This document shows positions 24,576 to 32,982 of a DNA stretch of 64,000 nt, piece after piece. Both the position numbers and the translations under genes were made by a program. Below the pieces are notes generated by a model. That model was not told the origin of the DNA, did no database searches, and was given only the letters and a program-made list of their open reading frames with translations. Position 1 is the stretch's first letter; every line of letters begins with the position of its first letter. Source of the stretch: Candidatus Kapaibacterium sp. (GTDB taxonomy: Bacteria; Bacteroidota; Ignavibacteria; Kapaibacteriales; JAEUSM01); assembly GCA_016788785.1 (NCBI GenBank), contig JAEUSM010000006.1, positions 248,001-312,000 on the forward strand, written 5' to 3'.

Positions 24576-26201
24576 TTACATTTCTTCTTTATTTTCTGAA
24601 GGTTTTTTTGGTTCTACAAATAATACCTCTTCTCGTTCCATAATTACTGCTCCATCAGCAAATCCTTTTTTTTTTCGAACATACTTTTTAAATGTATAAG
24701 AAACGGGCACCATCGTCCCATTTCTCGACTTGGAATAATACGCTACCAAAGCCGCTGCTTCCTCCAAAACTTCTTTTGGTGGAACAATTCCTTGTTTGGT
24801 ATTCATTTTGATAATTCCATGCGAACCACTTACTGATCTGGCATGCAACCAAATGTCATTTGGCTTTGCAAAACGGAATGTTAACTCATCATTATTTGAT
24901 GCACCCTTTCCAATGTACACCTTGTATTGGTTATGAATTGTAAATTCTTTAAACTTCGAAAATGTCTCATGTTTCCCCTTATGTTGTTGTAATCGTATAG
25001 TTTCTGCAAATTTAGTTAACTCTTTAAGTGTTGTAATTTGATCAAATTCTCTTTTTTTAGTTTTCAATCTTTCCAGTTCAGTGTCAACTATAATCCTCCT
25101 TTGCACCAATCGTTCTTTTGACTTCTGAACTTTTACTGATTTTTCCCGAAATAGTTGTGCATTTTCAGATATTGTTAATTGTAAATCAACTGGTATAGAA
25201 TATGTTTTTCCATCCCAATGGGTAATCTCCAATGGGGTTTTCGCTAATTGTGTATCCTTCGGTAAGGAGTAAAGTATCTCTGAGTAAGTTCTCGGAATTT
25301 CAATTTTATCCTCGTTATGAAAATCCTGAGAAATATTTCTCAAAATTGACTCGTTTTTAGCAATAGCTTTTTCAAAATAGTATTCTAACTTTTTATGAAG
25401 TTCTGAATATTCACCTTCATATTGTCTCATCCAACGCATTGTTCTGACACCATCAGAAACCAAAGTGAATGCCTTTTCAATTTTTGGAAATTTAGTTAGT
25501 GGTATTAACGAAAAGATTTTTTCCTTTTCATTGGATAAAATGAAATAGCTATTTGAAGTCAAAAGTTCTTGTTGCAATAACAGTGCTTCTGATCGAATTT
25601 GTTCTATTTTTTCAGAATCAAAGTTTTCTATTATATCATTAGCTTTTATTAAGCAACGTGAAGCTACTTCTTCTGAATAGTAACTGGAAAAGGCAAATTC
25701 AGAATTTGATAATAATTTTGAAACTTTTATTGAACTTGCAGTTGTAACAAAATATTCAAAACTTTTTCTTTCCAAAGAAGGTGCATCTTTGTCAGAAAGT
25801 ATTTTCAAACCTTCTACTAATTCATTTTCTGGCGAATATACGCCAATTGTACCATTTGCACCGCCATAGAACACACATTCTACTCTATAATTAGTAAAAT
25901 AAATGTTCAAAACTCGTTCCTGTGGCATAACAGTACTGAATTGAAATTCTTTCTGTAAAAGTATAGAAAATACATCGGTTACATTGTTTCTTTTCCTGCT
26001 AAATTGTGGGTCTAAATAAAAGGTTCCACTTATTGCATCTACAGAAATAACTATATTAGTTGAGTCCTGATTTTGGGGATGATACAAAGAAAGTACTACT
26101 GAATTTTTTTCTTGTGAAAACGCTTCAAAGACAACGTATCCTTTGAGTTTGGAATCAAGCTCTTTTGATAAATGAAGCAATGTATAATATTGTCTAATCA
26201 T
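24576..26201 (-). CDS. rqcH: NFACT-family protein (RqcH-like, ribosome-associated quality control)
   Basis: 541 residues, close to the family's usual length. An N-terminal NFACT-N domain (about 1-200) is followed by a Lys/Glu-rich coiled-coil region (about 240-410) and a C-terminal NFACT-R domain (about 420-520) with the hallmark YKVYIGKGASNNDELTFR and DIWLHARSVSGSHGIIKM. RqcH/NEMF proteins bind stalled 60S/50S-peptidyl-tRNA complexes and recruit tRNA-Ala to add C-terminal Ala tails for degradation. The usual DR pair in NFACT-N seems to be ER (MPQERVLNIYF), which is odd. It starts 74 bases from the divergent small membrane protein. Older names are fibronectin-binding protein A or FbpA-like; that role is unlikely here. 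Confidence 0.85.
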   Translation of the reverse strand: MIRQYYTLLHLSKELDSKLKGYVVFEAFSQEKNSVVLSLYHPQNQDSTNIVISVDAISGTFYLDPQFSRKRNNVTDVFSILLQKEFQFSTVMPQERVLNIYFTNYRVECVFYGGANGTIGVYSPENELVEGLKILSDKDAPSLERKSFEYFVTTASSIKVSKLLSNSEFAFSSYYSEEVASRCLIKANDIIENFDSEKIEQIRSEALLLQQELLTSNSYFILSNEKEKIFSLIPLTKFPKIEKAFTLVSDGVRTMRWMRQYEGEYSELHKKLEYYFEKAIAKNESILRNISQDFHNEDKIEIPRTYSEILYSLPKDTQLAKTPLEITHWDGKTYSIPVDLQLTISENAQLFREKSVKVQKSKERLVQRRIIVDTELERLKTKKREFDQITTLKELTKFAETIRLQQHKGKHETFSKFKEFTIHNQYKVYIGKGASNNDELTFRFAKPNDIWLHARSVSGSHGIIKMNTKQGIVPPKEVLEEAAALVAYYSKSRNGTMVPVSYTFKKYVRKKKGFADGAVIMEREEVLFVEPKKPSENKEEM

Positions 26202-26244
26202 GGTTAGATTATGAGTTTTAACTCAAAAACAAATGAAATTTTCG

Positions 26245-26252
26245 TACATTTG
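26245..26252 (+). promoter_or_regulatory. -7 box (TACATTTG) upstream of the membrane protein-MEMO-cmk-ispH run
   Basis: TACATTTG matches TAnnTTTG and lies 25 bases before the ATG at 26278. It is embedded in the palindrome GTACATTTGTAC, which could also be an operator. No clear TTTG is present at the -33 spacing, but the palindrome GAGTTTTAACTC (26213-26224) sits there. Confidence 0.45.
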
Positions 26253-26277
26253 TACAACATTTATAGTAAAGAATTAT

Positions 26278-26527
26278 GCCAACTACTCCAACTCTTTTAG
26301 AAAAACTTGATAAGGCGATGAAAGTTTCCTCTGGTGCGAACTTTTTGTCGTCAGCAGTTTTACTTGTTTTATTCCTTATTTTACGAAATCATCCAGACTT
26401 TGAAGCCATTTGGTTTTTATTAGGCAGTTCCTTGTTTGCTATTGCTGGTATTGGGATGATTTTGCTCATTCGTTCGTTCAAAAAACGACTTCAACAAAAA
26501 GAAGATGAAGCTGATTCCTCTGAATGA
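26278..26527 (+). CDS. Small two-helix membrane protein
   Basis: 83 residues from the ATG at 26278. A short polar N-terminus (LLEKLDKAMKV) precedes two hydrophobic segments, about 20-37 (NFLSSAVLLVLFLILR) and 43-66 (IWFLLGSSLFAIAGIGMILLI), then a strongly charged tail KKRLQQKEDEADSSE. No family recognised. The stop lies inside the next gene: MEMO starts at 26505, giving a 23-base overlap in another frame, so the two are translationally coupled. Function unknown; an integral inner-membrane protein is inferred from the two segments and the Lys/Arg-rich cytoplasmic side. Confidence 0.7.
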
Positions 26528-27737
26528 AGCAATTCCATTTATAAGAGATTCTATTCAGTTTTCTCTGATTCCTGAAGATAATGCACTAATTGCCTTTGAT
26601 ACAGATAAATATATAGAAGAGCCAATTGCATTTCATAGTCATATTCTTGAAATTTTAGAACTAATCAATGGCGAAAACACCATTATAGATCTTCATTCTA
26701 TTCTTCACTATCAAAAGGAAATTGAAGTTACATTAGAAGATGTACAATCTGTCATTAGTTATATTGATTCAATAGGTATTTTAGAATCTGAACAGTTTTT
26801 CTTGTTGCAACAAAAAATGGATTCCGAATACTTTAATTCTCCAATTCGTAATGCAATTTGTGCAGGTTCTTCCTATCCAAAGGAGAAAGAAGAACTCCAT
26901 ACCTATTTGGATTCTGTATTTAGCTCGAATGATTCAGAACAAACTATTGATTCTGTTGCTGCTCTCATTCCACATATTGACTTTCGTGTTGGTATTGAGC
27001 CGTATGTGGCTGCATATAAACACATTCGTTTTACAAATGCAATCACGTTTTTTATAATCGGTACTTCTCACTACAGTAATTTGGATCAGTTTATACTGAC
27101 CGATAAGGATTTTGACACTCCTTTAGGACTGGTGAAAACAAATAAAGAGATTATCCAACGTTTACATTCTTTGACGCAAAACAAGTTTACCAAAAATGAT
27201 ATAGCTCATAAGCCTGAACATTCCATTGAATTTCACGCTGTGATGTTGAAATATCTATTTCCAAATCGAGATTTTACCATTGTTCCTATTCTTGTTACAT
27301 CGTTTCAGCATTTTATTTCTTCTGGGAAACTACCGACAGAATCTCAAAAAATACAAGATTTTTCCAATGCATTGTCTTCAATAATTGAAGAGTTGGGGTC
27401 TAACGCTTATGTGATTTCGAGTGGTGATTTGGCACACGTAGGGAAAAAGTTTGGCGACGATGTAGATGCTTACAGCAAAAAAGAAGAAGTATCAATAAAT
27501 GATTCAAACCTTTTAGCGAAACTTGAATTAGGTGACAAAGATGCTTTTTATGCTAAAATTCAACAACAACACGATTCTTTTCGGATTTGTGGACTCCCAC
27601 CTACATATTCATTACTTGCAAGTATGAAACCATTACAAGGAACAACTGTCGCTTTGCAACAATGGTATGAAGAAGATACACATTCGATGGTATCGTTTGG
27701 TAGTGTTCTTTTTCAATATAAGGAGGAAATTGTATGA
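26505..27737 (+). CDS. MEMO-family protein (AmmeMemoRadiSam system protein B) with extra N-terminal domain
   Basis: 410 residues. The C-terminal about 280 residues form a MEMO1 domain, related to extradiol dioxygenases, with the conserved metal/active-site stretches AALIPHIDFR, GTSHYS, PEHSIEFHAV and SSGDLAH. The N-terminal about 110 residues are extra; the pattern LELINGENTIIDL...ISYIDSIGILES resembles a PqqD-like winged helix, which is inference. In many bacteria the B protein occurs with an AMMECR1 protein (A) and a radical SAM protein; neither is adjacent here. It overlaps the small membrane protein by 23 bases and cmk by ATGA, so the three are one transcription unit. Enzymatic function of the family is unsettled. 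Confidence 0.88.
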   Translation: MKLIPLNEAIPFIRDSIQFSLIPEDNALIAFDTDKYIEEPIAFHSHILEILELINGENTIIDLHSILHYQKEIEVTLEDVQSVISYIDSIGILESEQFFLLQQKMDSEYFNSPIRNAICAGSSYPKEKEELHTYLDSVFSSNDSEQTIDSVAALIPHIDFRVGIEPYVAAYKHIRFTNAITFFIIGTSHYSNLDQFILTDKDFDTPLGLVKTNKEIIQRLHSLTQNKFTKNDIAHKPEHSIEFHAVMLKYLFPNRDFTIVPILVTSFQHFISSGKLPTESQKIQDFSNALSSIIEELGSNAYVISSGDLAHVGKKFGDDVDAYSKKEEVSINDSNLLAKLELGDKDAFYAKIQQQHDSFRICGLPPTYSLLASMKPLQGTTVALQQWYEEDTHSMVSFGSVLFQYKEEIV

Positions 27738-28387
27738 TAATAGCCATTGATGGACCTGCAGGTTCTGGAAAATCTACCATTGCGAAAGAATTAGCCAAAA
27801 AATTAGGGATTCTCTATGTTGATTCAGGTGCGATGTTTCGTGCAATTACTTATTCACTCATTCATAACTCGATAGAACTGTCGAATGCTGCAGTGTTGGA
27901 ACATTTGCGTACCATCTCAGTTACATTAGAAATACAAAATGGTTCTCAGGAAACTTTTTTGAATGGAAAGAATGTTTCGGTAGAAATCCGAACAAAGGAA
28001 GTTACTTCTTTGGTTTCGTTGGTTTCAACATTACCGTCTGTTCGTGAGTGGATTTTGGTGCAACAAAGAATAGTTGCTGAAAACAATGACTTGATAATGG
28101 ATGGGCGTGATATTGGGACAGTTGTTTTTCCGAATGCAACCTACAAATTCTTTTTGACAGCGTCATTGGAAGAACGTGCTAAAAGAAGAACATTAGAAAT
28201 GAATCAAAAAGGTGTGGATGTTGAAAAAGTTACTATTCAACAGGAAATTGAAAAACGAGATGCCTTGGATTCATCTCGTTCTTTGGCACCGTTGCAAAAG
28301 GCAACGGATGCGATAGAAATTGACACAACCTTACTTACCATAGAAGAAGTTTCCTCAATTATTTTTACTACAGTAAATAAAGGCTAA
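27734..28387 (+). CDS. cmk: (d)CMP kinase
   Basis: 217 residues, normal for bacterial cytidylate kinase, which phosphorylates CMP and dCMP with ATP. The P-loop GPAGSGKST spans residues 7-15. The typical DSGAMFRAITY, MDGRDIGTVVFPNA and the lid sequence RAKRRTLEMNQKG with Arg residues are all present. The start overlaps the MEMO stop (ATGA), and a perfect AGGAGG Shine-Dalgarno site at 27721-27726 is placed seven bases before the ATG. ispH follows 54 bases after the stop; the cmk-ispH neighbourhood is common in bacteria. Cytoplasmic. Confidence 0.97.
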   Translation: MIIAIDGPAGSGKSTIAKELAKKLGILYVDSGAMFRAITYSLIHNSIELSNAAVLEHLRTISVTLEIQNGSQETFLNGKNVSVEIRTKEVTSLVSLVSTLPSVREWILVQQRIVAENNDLIMDGRDIGTVVFPNATYKFFLTASLEERAKRRTLEMNQKGVDVEKVTIQQEIEKRDALDSSRSLAPLQKATDAIEIDTTLLTIEEVSSIIFTTVNKG

Positions 28388-28441
28388 CGAAATATCAATC
28401 CTTTGAATTCGTTTACACACAAAAATTACATTGACAAAGCT

Positions 28442-29338
28442 ATGAACGTTACTATAGATAAATTTTCTGGATTCTGTTGGGGAGTAGTTAGAACAGTAAA
28501 AATTGCTGAAGAGCAATTAGAAAAACCTAAACGCCCTGATGTGTATGTATTAGGACATATCATTCACAACCCCAAAGAAATTGAACGGTTAGAATCCAAA
28601 GGTTTAAAAACCATTTCCGTTGCAGAGTTCCCAAATATTGCCCATTCAGGTGCAAAAGTTCTCATTCGTGCTCACGGTGAACCACCTGAAACCTACATTC
28701 AAGCGATGAAATTGGGAATTGAAATTATTGATGCAACCTGTCCAGTCGTTACTAAATTGCAGGAACGTGTTCGTAAATTCTACGACCAACAGTACCAAGT
28801 TGTCATATTTGGAAAATATGACCATGCCGAAGTTATCGGAATTCGTGGTGTATGTAATGATGAGTGTATCGTTGTCAAATCTGTTGAGGAATCGTTAGAG
28901 AGAATAGACTTCTCGAAAAAAACAGTTCTTTTTTCACAAACGACAATGGATAAAGCTACATTTTACAATATCAAGGTTGCTTTAGAAGCCAAAGTAAAAG
29001 ACCTTATTGTTGATACAATGGAAAACATTGCTACAGAATTTCACGCAAAAGACACCATTTGCGGACAAGTTTCTGGTCGTGAAACACAATTAGTCAAATT
29101 CGCTAATGAAAACGATGTCATTGTATTTGTTGCAGGAAGAACCTCCTCCAACGGCAAAGTGCTTTACGATGTCGCCAAAAGTGCCAATGAAAATACTTTT
29201 TTCATTGAGGATGCCTCCGAAATAAACCCTGAGTGGTTTTCAACTGCCCAAACTGTTGGCATCACTGGTGCTACTTCCACTCCACAATGGTATATGGAAC
29301 AAGTCCGCACAGAAATCTTAGAGAAATATTCTGCGTAA
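28442..29338 (+). CDS. ispH: 4-hydroxy-3-methylbut-2-enyl diphosphate reductase
   Basis: 298 residues from the ATG at 28442; an upstream TTG at 28403 is in frame, but the family begins just before the FSGFCWGV motif, so the ATG fits best. The three [4Fe-4S] cluster cysteines are present at Cys12 (GFCWGV), Cys100 (DATCPVV) and Cys207 (TICGQV). His42 (IIHN) and His128 (DHAE) with the AHGE motif (His78) complete the substrate-binding set. It performs the last step of the MEP pathway, reducing HMBPP to IPP and DMAPP, which feed quinones, undecaprenyl phosphate and the carotenoids implied by crtW. Last gene of the 26.3-29.3 kb run; no hairpin terminator is seen after it. Confidence 0.96.
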   Translation: MNVTIDKFSGFCWGVVRTVKIAEEQLEKPKRPDVYVLGHIIHNPKEIERLESKGLKTISVAEFPNIAHSGAKVLIRAHGEPPETYIQAMKLGIEIIDATCPVVTKLQERVRKFYDQQYQVVIFGKYDHAEVIGIRGVCNDECIVVKSVEESLERIDFSKKTVLFSQTTMDKATFYNIKVALEAKVKDLIVDTMENIATEFHAKDTICGQVSGRETQLVKFANENDVIVFVAGRTSSNGKVLYDVAKSANENTFFIEDASEINPEWFSTAQTVGITGATSTPQWYMEQVRTEILEKYSA

Positions 29339-29434
29339 ATAGATTTTCTTCCATTTACCACTTGCAATTAAAATAATTTCACTATTTTAGTTGAAGAATT
29401 GTGTCTTTTACTTCATTTTGTCATTGGAGGCGTT

Positions 29435-31003
29435 ATGGTTTCATTACGATTTACTTTTATTCTAGCCATTTTTGTGTTCGGATTTTCGAGTGCTTTTTCA
29501 CAAAAAGGCTCTCCAGCCTTTTTTAATTACGGTGGTCTTGATAACACTACGAACAAAATTTGGCTCCAATTTCAACCACCACAAGTTCAAACTTTTCTTT
29601 ATCATACCCTTGAAGAGTCTTCTGAATTAACAAGATTAGATGCAATTACTGAAAAACTTACCTTACAAAACTTTGAATCTTTCTCGTATTTTATTAGTGG
29701 AAAACATAGTGGTGAATTGTATACTGCTCATCAATTTTTTTGCTTTGATAATATCTACATCCTTCCTCTAAATTTTGGAATTCTTCCAGATATAGGGGAT
29801 ACAAACATGTTCGTTCAACTGAATAATAAATTTTATGATTTTAAAAATATAATTGGTTATTACGATATTGAAAAGTATATGTCATATACCAGAGAATGGT
29901 TTCAACAAAACAAGGGGAGTTATATACTTTTTAATGTATATCCATGGAATAATGACACAACAGAAATTGCTAACTTCAGACCACTTGAAGAAGATCAAAT
30001 TTTATCGAATTCCGGTTTAGTATCAAAAACCATAGGAACTTCTTTACAATTACAAAATAAGACTTATTATACAACACACAACACCGTAATTATAAATCAT
30101 AAGGGAGAAAACATCCCCATTTCTTCAATTTTAGAAGAGGATTTTGTTGAAATTAGTTATATAGTCTACATGAAGAAAAACCTTGCTTTGAAAATAACAA
30201 AACTTGAAAAACCCTTTGGTGTTTTACGTTATTCGGAGGATATTCAGCGAATTAGTGGTGATACGATTTATACGACAACTCATAAAATTCTAAAATCTGG
30301 AATAACAAAATTTCAAAATACTATTGGCTTGGAAACAGATGAAAGTTCATTTGTAAAAAATTCAGCTGCTATAACATTTACAAAATATAATCAGCATATT
30401 GTTAGTTCTTCTTTAGATCAAACCCCTTTCGTTTTAACCACACACGCGTACAATAACAGTAGTAATTCAATATATAAAGGTACTGTTTTTGGAAGAGTTA
30501 CAAATCAAAACTGGTCAGATATTTCATTAGGAAATAACACCTATACGACCAATGACCAAACAATGGTTCAATTACAAGACGGAAAAATATATCAAATTAA
30601 TCAATTATCATTACAACCCAATGAATTAGTAAAAATTTCCTATTTTATCGATAATGAAAAAGATTCATTGAAACCAGTTGTTTCGATGGTAAGCATTATA
30701 GATACTACAGTCTATACTTCAATTACGAACCAAAAAAATCTATTTGGTATAGAAGTATTCCCACATCCAGTGACTTCAAATCAAACTTCACTTCAGTATT
30801 ATTCAGAGCATGAGAATGTTGTAACTGTAACAGTCTATTCAATCGATGGTATTATTCAAACACAATCAAAACATAATGTTGTAAACGGAACAAATTCTAT
30901 TAATATTGATTGTTCAAAATTACCTACAGGTTCTTATTTTGTTAAAATAGTTGAATCTGTAAATTCTCCTTCAATTTCAATTCCATTACAAATTGTTCGA
31001 TAA
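29435..31003 (+). CDS. T9SS-secreted protein of a local paralogous pair (first copy)
   Basis: 522 residues from the ATG at 29435, chosen because GGAGG lies five bases before it; an open extension exists upstream. Signal peptide VSLRFTFILAIFVFGFSSAFSQ. The body shows blocks shared with the next gene: RYSEDIQRISGDTIYTTTH and YKGTVFGR followed by LGNNTYTTND. The second block resembles the OB-like DUF5666 strand pattern, which is inference. The C-terminal about 75 residues (EVFPHPVTSNQTSL, LPTGSYFVKIVES) are a T9SS sorting domain. Extracellular or surface localisation is predicted; function unknown. The gap to the second copy is only 35 bases, so they are probably co-transcribed. Confidence 0.78.
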   Translation: MVSLRFTFILAIFVFGFSSAFSQKGSPAFFNYGGLDNTTNKIWLQFQPPQVQTFLYHTLEESSELTRLDAITEKLTLQNFESFSYFISGKHSGELYTAHQFFCFDNIYILPLNFGILPDIGDTNMFVQLNNKFYDFKNIIGYYDIEKYMSYTREWFQQNKGSYILFNVYPWNNDTTEIANFRPLEEDQILSNSGLVSKTIGTSLQLQNKTYYTTHNTVIINHKGENIPISSILEEDFVEISYIVYMKKNLALKITKLEKPFGVLRYSEDIQRISGDTIYTTTHKILKSGITKFQNTIGLETDESSFVKNSAAITFTKYNQHIVSSSLDQTPFVLTTHAYNNSSNSIYKGTVFGRVTNQNWSDISLGNNTYTTNDQTMVQLQDGKIYQINQLSLQPNELVKISYFIDNEKDSLKPVVSMVSIIDTTVYTSITNQKNLFGIEVFPHPVTSNQTSLQYYSEHENVVTVTVYSIDGIIQTQSKHNVVNGTNSINIDCSKLPTGSYFVKIVESVNSPSISIPLQIVR

Positions 31004-31038
31004 TGTTTGTATGATTAACTTAATTATGTGAGGTATTT

Positions 31039-32655
31039 ATGAAAACTATGTTTCTATTTTGTGTTGTAAATTTATTCATTGTTTTTCAATTCGGAATGGC
31101 TCAAATTGCTATAAAAACACAAAGCAAGCCTGATATTCTTTATTTGTTTGTTTTCAATGTTACAGATAGTTCTTTTGAAACATACGATATTCTAACAGAT
31201 CAATCAATATCTTATCCAATTACAAACAATACAGTTTTAAAAATGTTAGATGGAACACTTCATACTCCTACTAAGTCAAAAATTGAAACACATGGAGGTT
31301 ATAAGTTTACTTTTTTTTCTGAATCAAACAATGCAAATGCAGACACGTTAGAACAAGTATTTATGTTAGGAAGTATTTCATTTAATTCTGAATTATGTTT
31401 TGGCATTTTAAATTCAACTTCAGATAATTCCAAAATTAAAAAGCTTGATAATACTGAGATTGATTTTCCTATTTTTAGCAGTACTTTGTATTATCCATTT
31501 TATAGTGAACTAACAAGTGATTGGTTTTCTAAAAACATCGGAACATATTTATTCTATGGAACTCGATTTTACTCATTTGATAATAAGACTGTTATAGGCT
31601 ATAGAAAACTTCCCAATAACAAAATTCAAAATTTCAAAGGTAAAATATCTCTTATCAATGGAAAAGAATTTATAATCTTTGGTAAATCCGTATTTATCTC
31701 ACCATCAACTAAATTTTACGATTCTTTTGGTAATTCCCTTATTTTAGATGATTTTTCTGTAAATGATATAATTGACATTGATTTCACTCATTACGATATA
31801 GAATCACAAAATGATTATTATAAAGCAACGAACATCAACAAATACATCGCTCTTCGCATTACAAAATTGCCTCACAAGGAAGAAATAAATCGATATTCTG
31901 AGGATGTAATTAAAGTGTCAAATGATACTATTTATACCACTTCGCATTTTCTAAAATTAAGTTCTGTTCAATCCAAAAAGGACGTGAATGGAGATGATAT
32001 AACTACAGATTCACTGTTTGCTCATTACCGAGCTGTTACTTTTGAAGTTTCGAGTAATGAAAATAGAAATGAAATTCGAAACGTAGATTTTCTTCATGTA
32101 ACGTTTAACCAAAAAGACAGTTTGCACTATCGTGGTACTGCAATTGGACGAATTAACTCGATACAATTTCCCAATTTATCTGTCGGAGCGAATCAATATA
32201 TTGTCGCAAATGATGCAAAAATTCGCAACAAATTTGGTGATTCGACTATTGCAAACGAGACTACTATTCCTAACAACGCTTTAGTAAAGTTGTTTTACTC
32301 AAGGGTTGAAAATGGAAATACAATTGACTTTGTAGTGAATTTTATTGCATTGGAAGATACGAGTACTTTTTCATCTGTTTTCGAACCAAAGGCCAATGTT
32401 CTTTCCGTCTTTCCAAATCCAATAACCAACGACCAAACGATGATTGAATTTGAAAGTGATGTTGATGAAATGATTCAGTTGAATATCGTATCCATAAATG
32501 GGAAAACGATACAATCACAAAATGTTAACGTTAACAATGGTATTAATACCATTATTACCAATTTGAAATCTATACCAAACGGACAATATTTCCTTGAAAT
32601 AGTTTCTTCAAACAACAAAAAACGATATTCGACACCAATTCAGTTAATGAGGTGA
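31039..32655 (+). CDS. T9SS-secreted protein of a local paralogous pair (second copy)
   Basis: 538 residues. Signal peptide MKTMFLFCVVNLFIVFQFGMAQ. The shared blocks with the upstream gene are NRYSEDVIKVSNDTIYTTSH near residue 290, and YRGTAIGRINS with LSVGANQYIVANDAKI near 375-400. The T9SS sorting domain is the last about 75 residues (SVFPNPITNDQTMIEFE to SIPNGQYFLEIV). The middle is a poorly conserved beta-rich domain with many Tyr, Asn and Ser. GAGG lies eight bases before the ATG. Function unknown; the pair is predicted to be exported and surface-associated. No terminator hairpin is visible before the tRNA-Ser promoter. Confidence 0.78.
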   Translation: MKTMFLFCVVNLFIVFQFGMAQIAIKTQSKPDILYLFVFNVTDSSFETYDILTDQSISYPITNNTVLKMLDGTLHTPTKSKIETHGGYKFTFFSESNNANADTLEQVFMLGSISFNSELCFGILNSTSDNSKIKKLDNTEIDFPIFSSTLYYPFYSELTSDWFSKNIGTYLFYGTRFYSFDNKTVIGYRKLPNNKIQNFKGKISLINGKEFIIFGKSVFISPSTKFYDSFGNSLILDDFSVNDIIDIDFTHYDIESQNDYYKATNINKYIALRITKLPHKEEINRYSEDVIKVSNDTIYTTSHFLKLSSVQSKKDVNGDDITTDSLFAHYRAVTFEVSSNENRNEIRNVDFLHVTFNQKDSLHYRGTAIGRINSIQFPNLSVGANQYIVANDAKIRNKFGDSTIANETTIPNNALVKLFYSRVENGNTIDFVVNFIALEDTSTFSSVFEPKANVLSVFPNPITNDQTMIEFESDVDEMIQLNIVSINGKTIQSQNVNVNNGINTIITNLKSIPNGQYFLEIVSSNNKKRYSTPIQLMR

Positions 32656-32722
32656 AATGTACAATTTTTGACACAAAACTATGATATTTTTCTGAAATTT
32701 CTGCTGTTTTTTGCGGAAAAAT

Positions 32723-32753
32723 TTTGTAGATTCAAAAAATACCCGTATATTTG
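32723..32753 (+). promoter_or_regulatory. Bacteroidota-type promoter of tRNA-Ser
   Basis: TTTG (32723-32726), 19 bases, then TATATTTG (32746-32753), an exact match to TTTG-N19-TAnnTTTG. The -7 box ends 15 bases before the tRNA. CCGTATATTTGTAT is shared with the tRNA-Arg promoter. Confidence 0.8.
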
Positions 32754-32768
32754 TATGCTAAAATGTAC

Positions 32769-32853
32769 GGAGAGTTCGCATAATGGTATTGCAGCGGTCT
32801 TGAAAACCGCCGTGAGAAATCACATGAGAGTTCGAGTCCCTCACTCTCCGCCA
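32769..32853 (+). tRNA. tRNA-Ser (anticodon TGA), CCA encoded
   Basis: 85 nt. The acceptor GGAGAGT pairs with ACTCTCC, then discriminator G and an encoded CCA. The anticodon stem GCGGT/ACCGC encloses CTTGAAA, giving anticodon TGA. The long variable arm (GTGA-GAAA-TCAC) marks a class II tRNA. The D-stem is short (GCA/TGC) and the T-stem GAGAG/CCCTC has one A-C mismatch, so it is slightly irregular. It reads UCA/UCG serine codons. Confidence 0.9.
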
Positions 32854-32943
32854 AGATAAAGAGAATGATTTTCATTCTCTTTTTTTTTATCAAAAATTGA
32901 TTTACCGTTCAAATTACAATAAGAGTAGTAAACCCAACGTTTT

Positions 32944-32974
32944 TTTGTCTTTGTAAACAATCTTTTTACATTTA
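32944..32974 (+). promoter_or_regulatory. Possible promoter with very short leader before the lipoprotein at 32983
   Basis: TTTG (32944-32947), 19 bases, then TACATTTA (32967-32974), one mismatch from TAnnTTTG. The expected start of transcription would be only a few bases before the ATG at 32983, implying a leaderless or near-leaderless message, or use of the ATG at 32989. Confidence 0.35.
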
Positions 32975-32982
32975 ATTTCTAA

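Noticed and set aside
26244-26255. Palindrome GTACATTTGTAC as an operator
   Set aside because: It coincides with a TACATTTG -7 box, which explains part of it; the palindromic arms alone are too short to support a regulator site.
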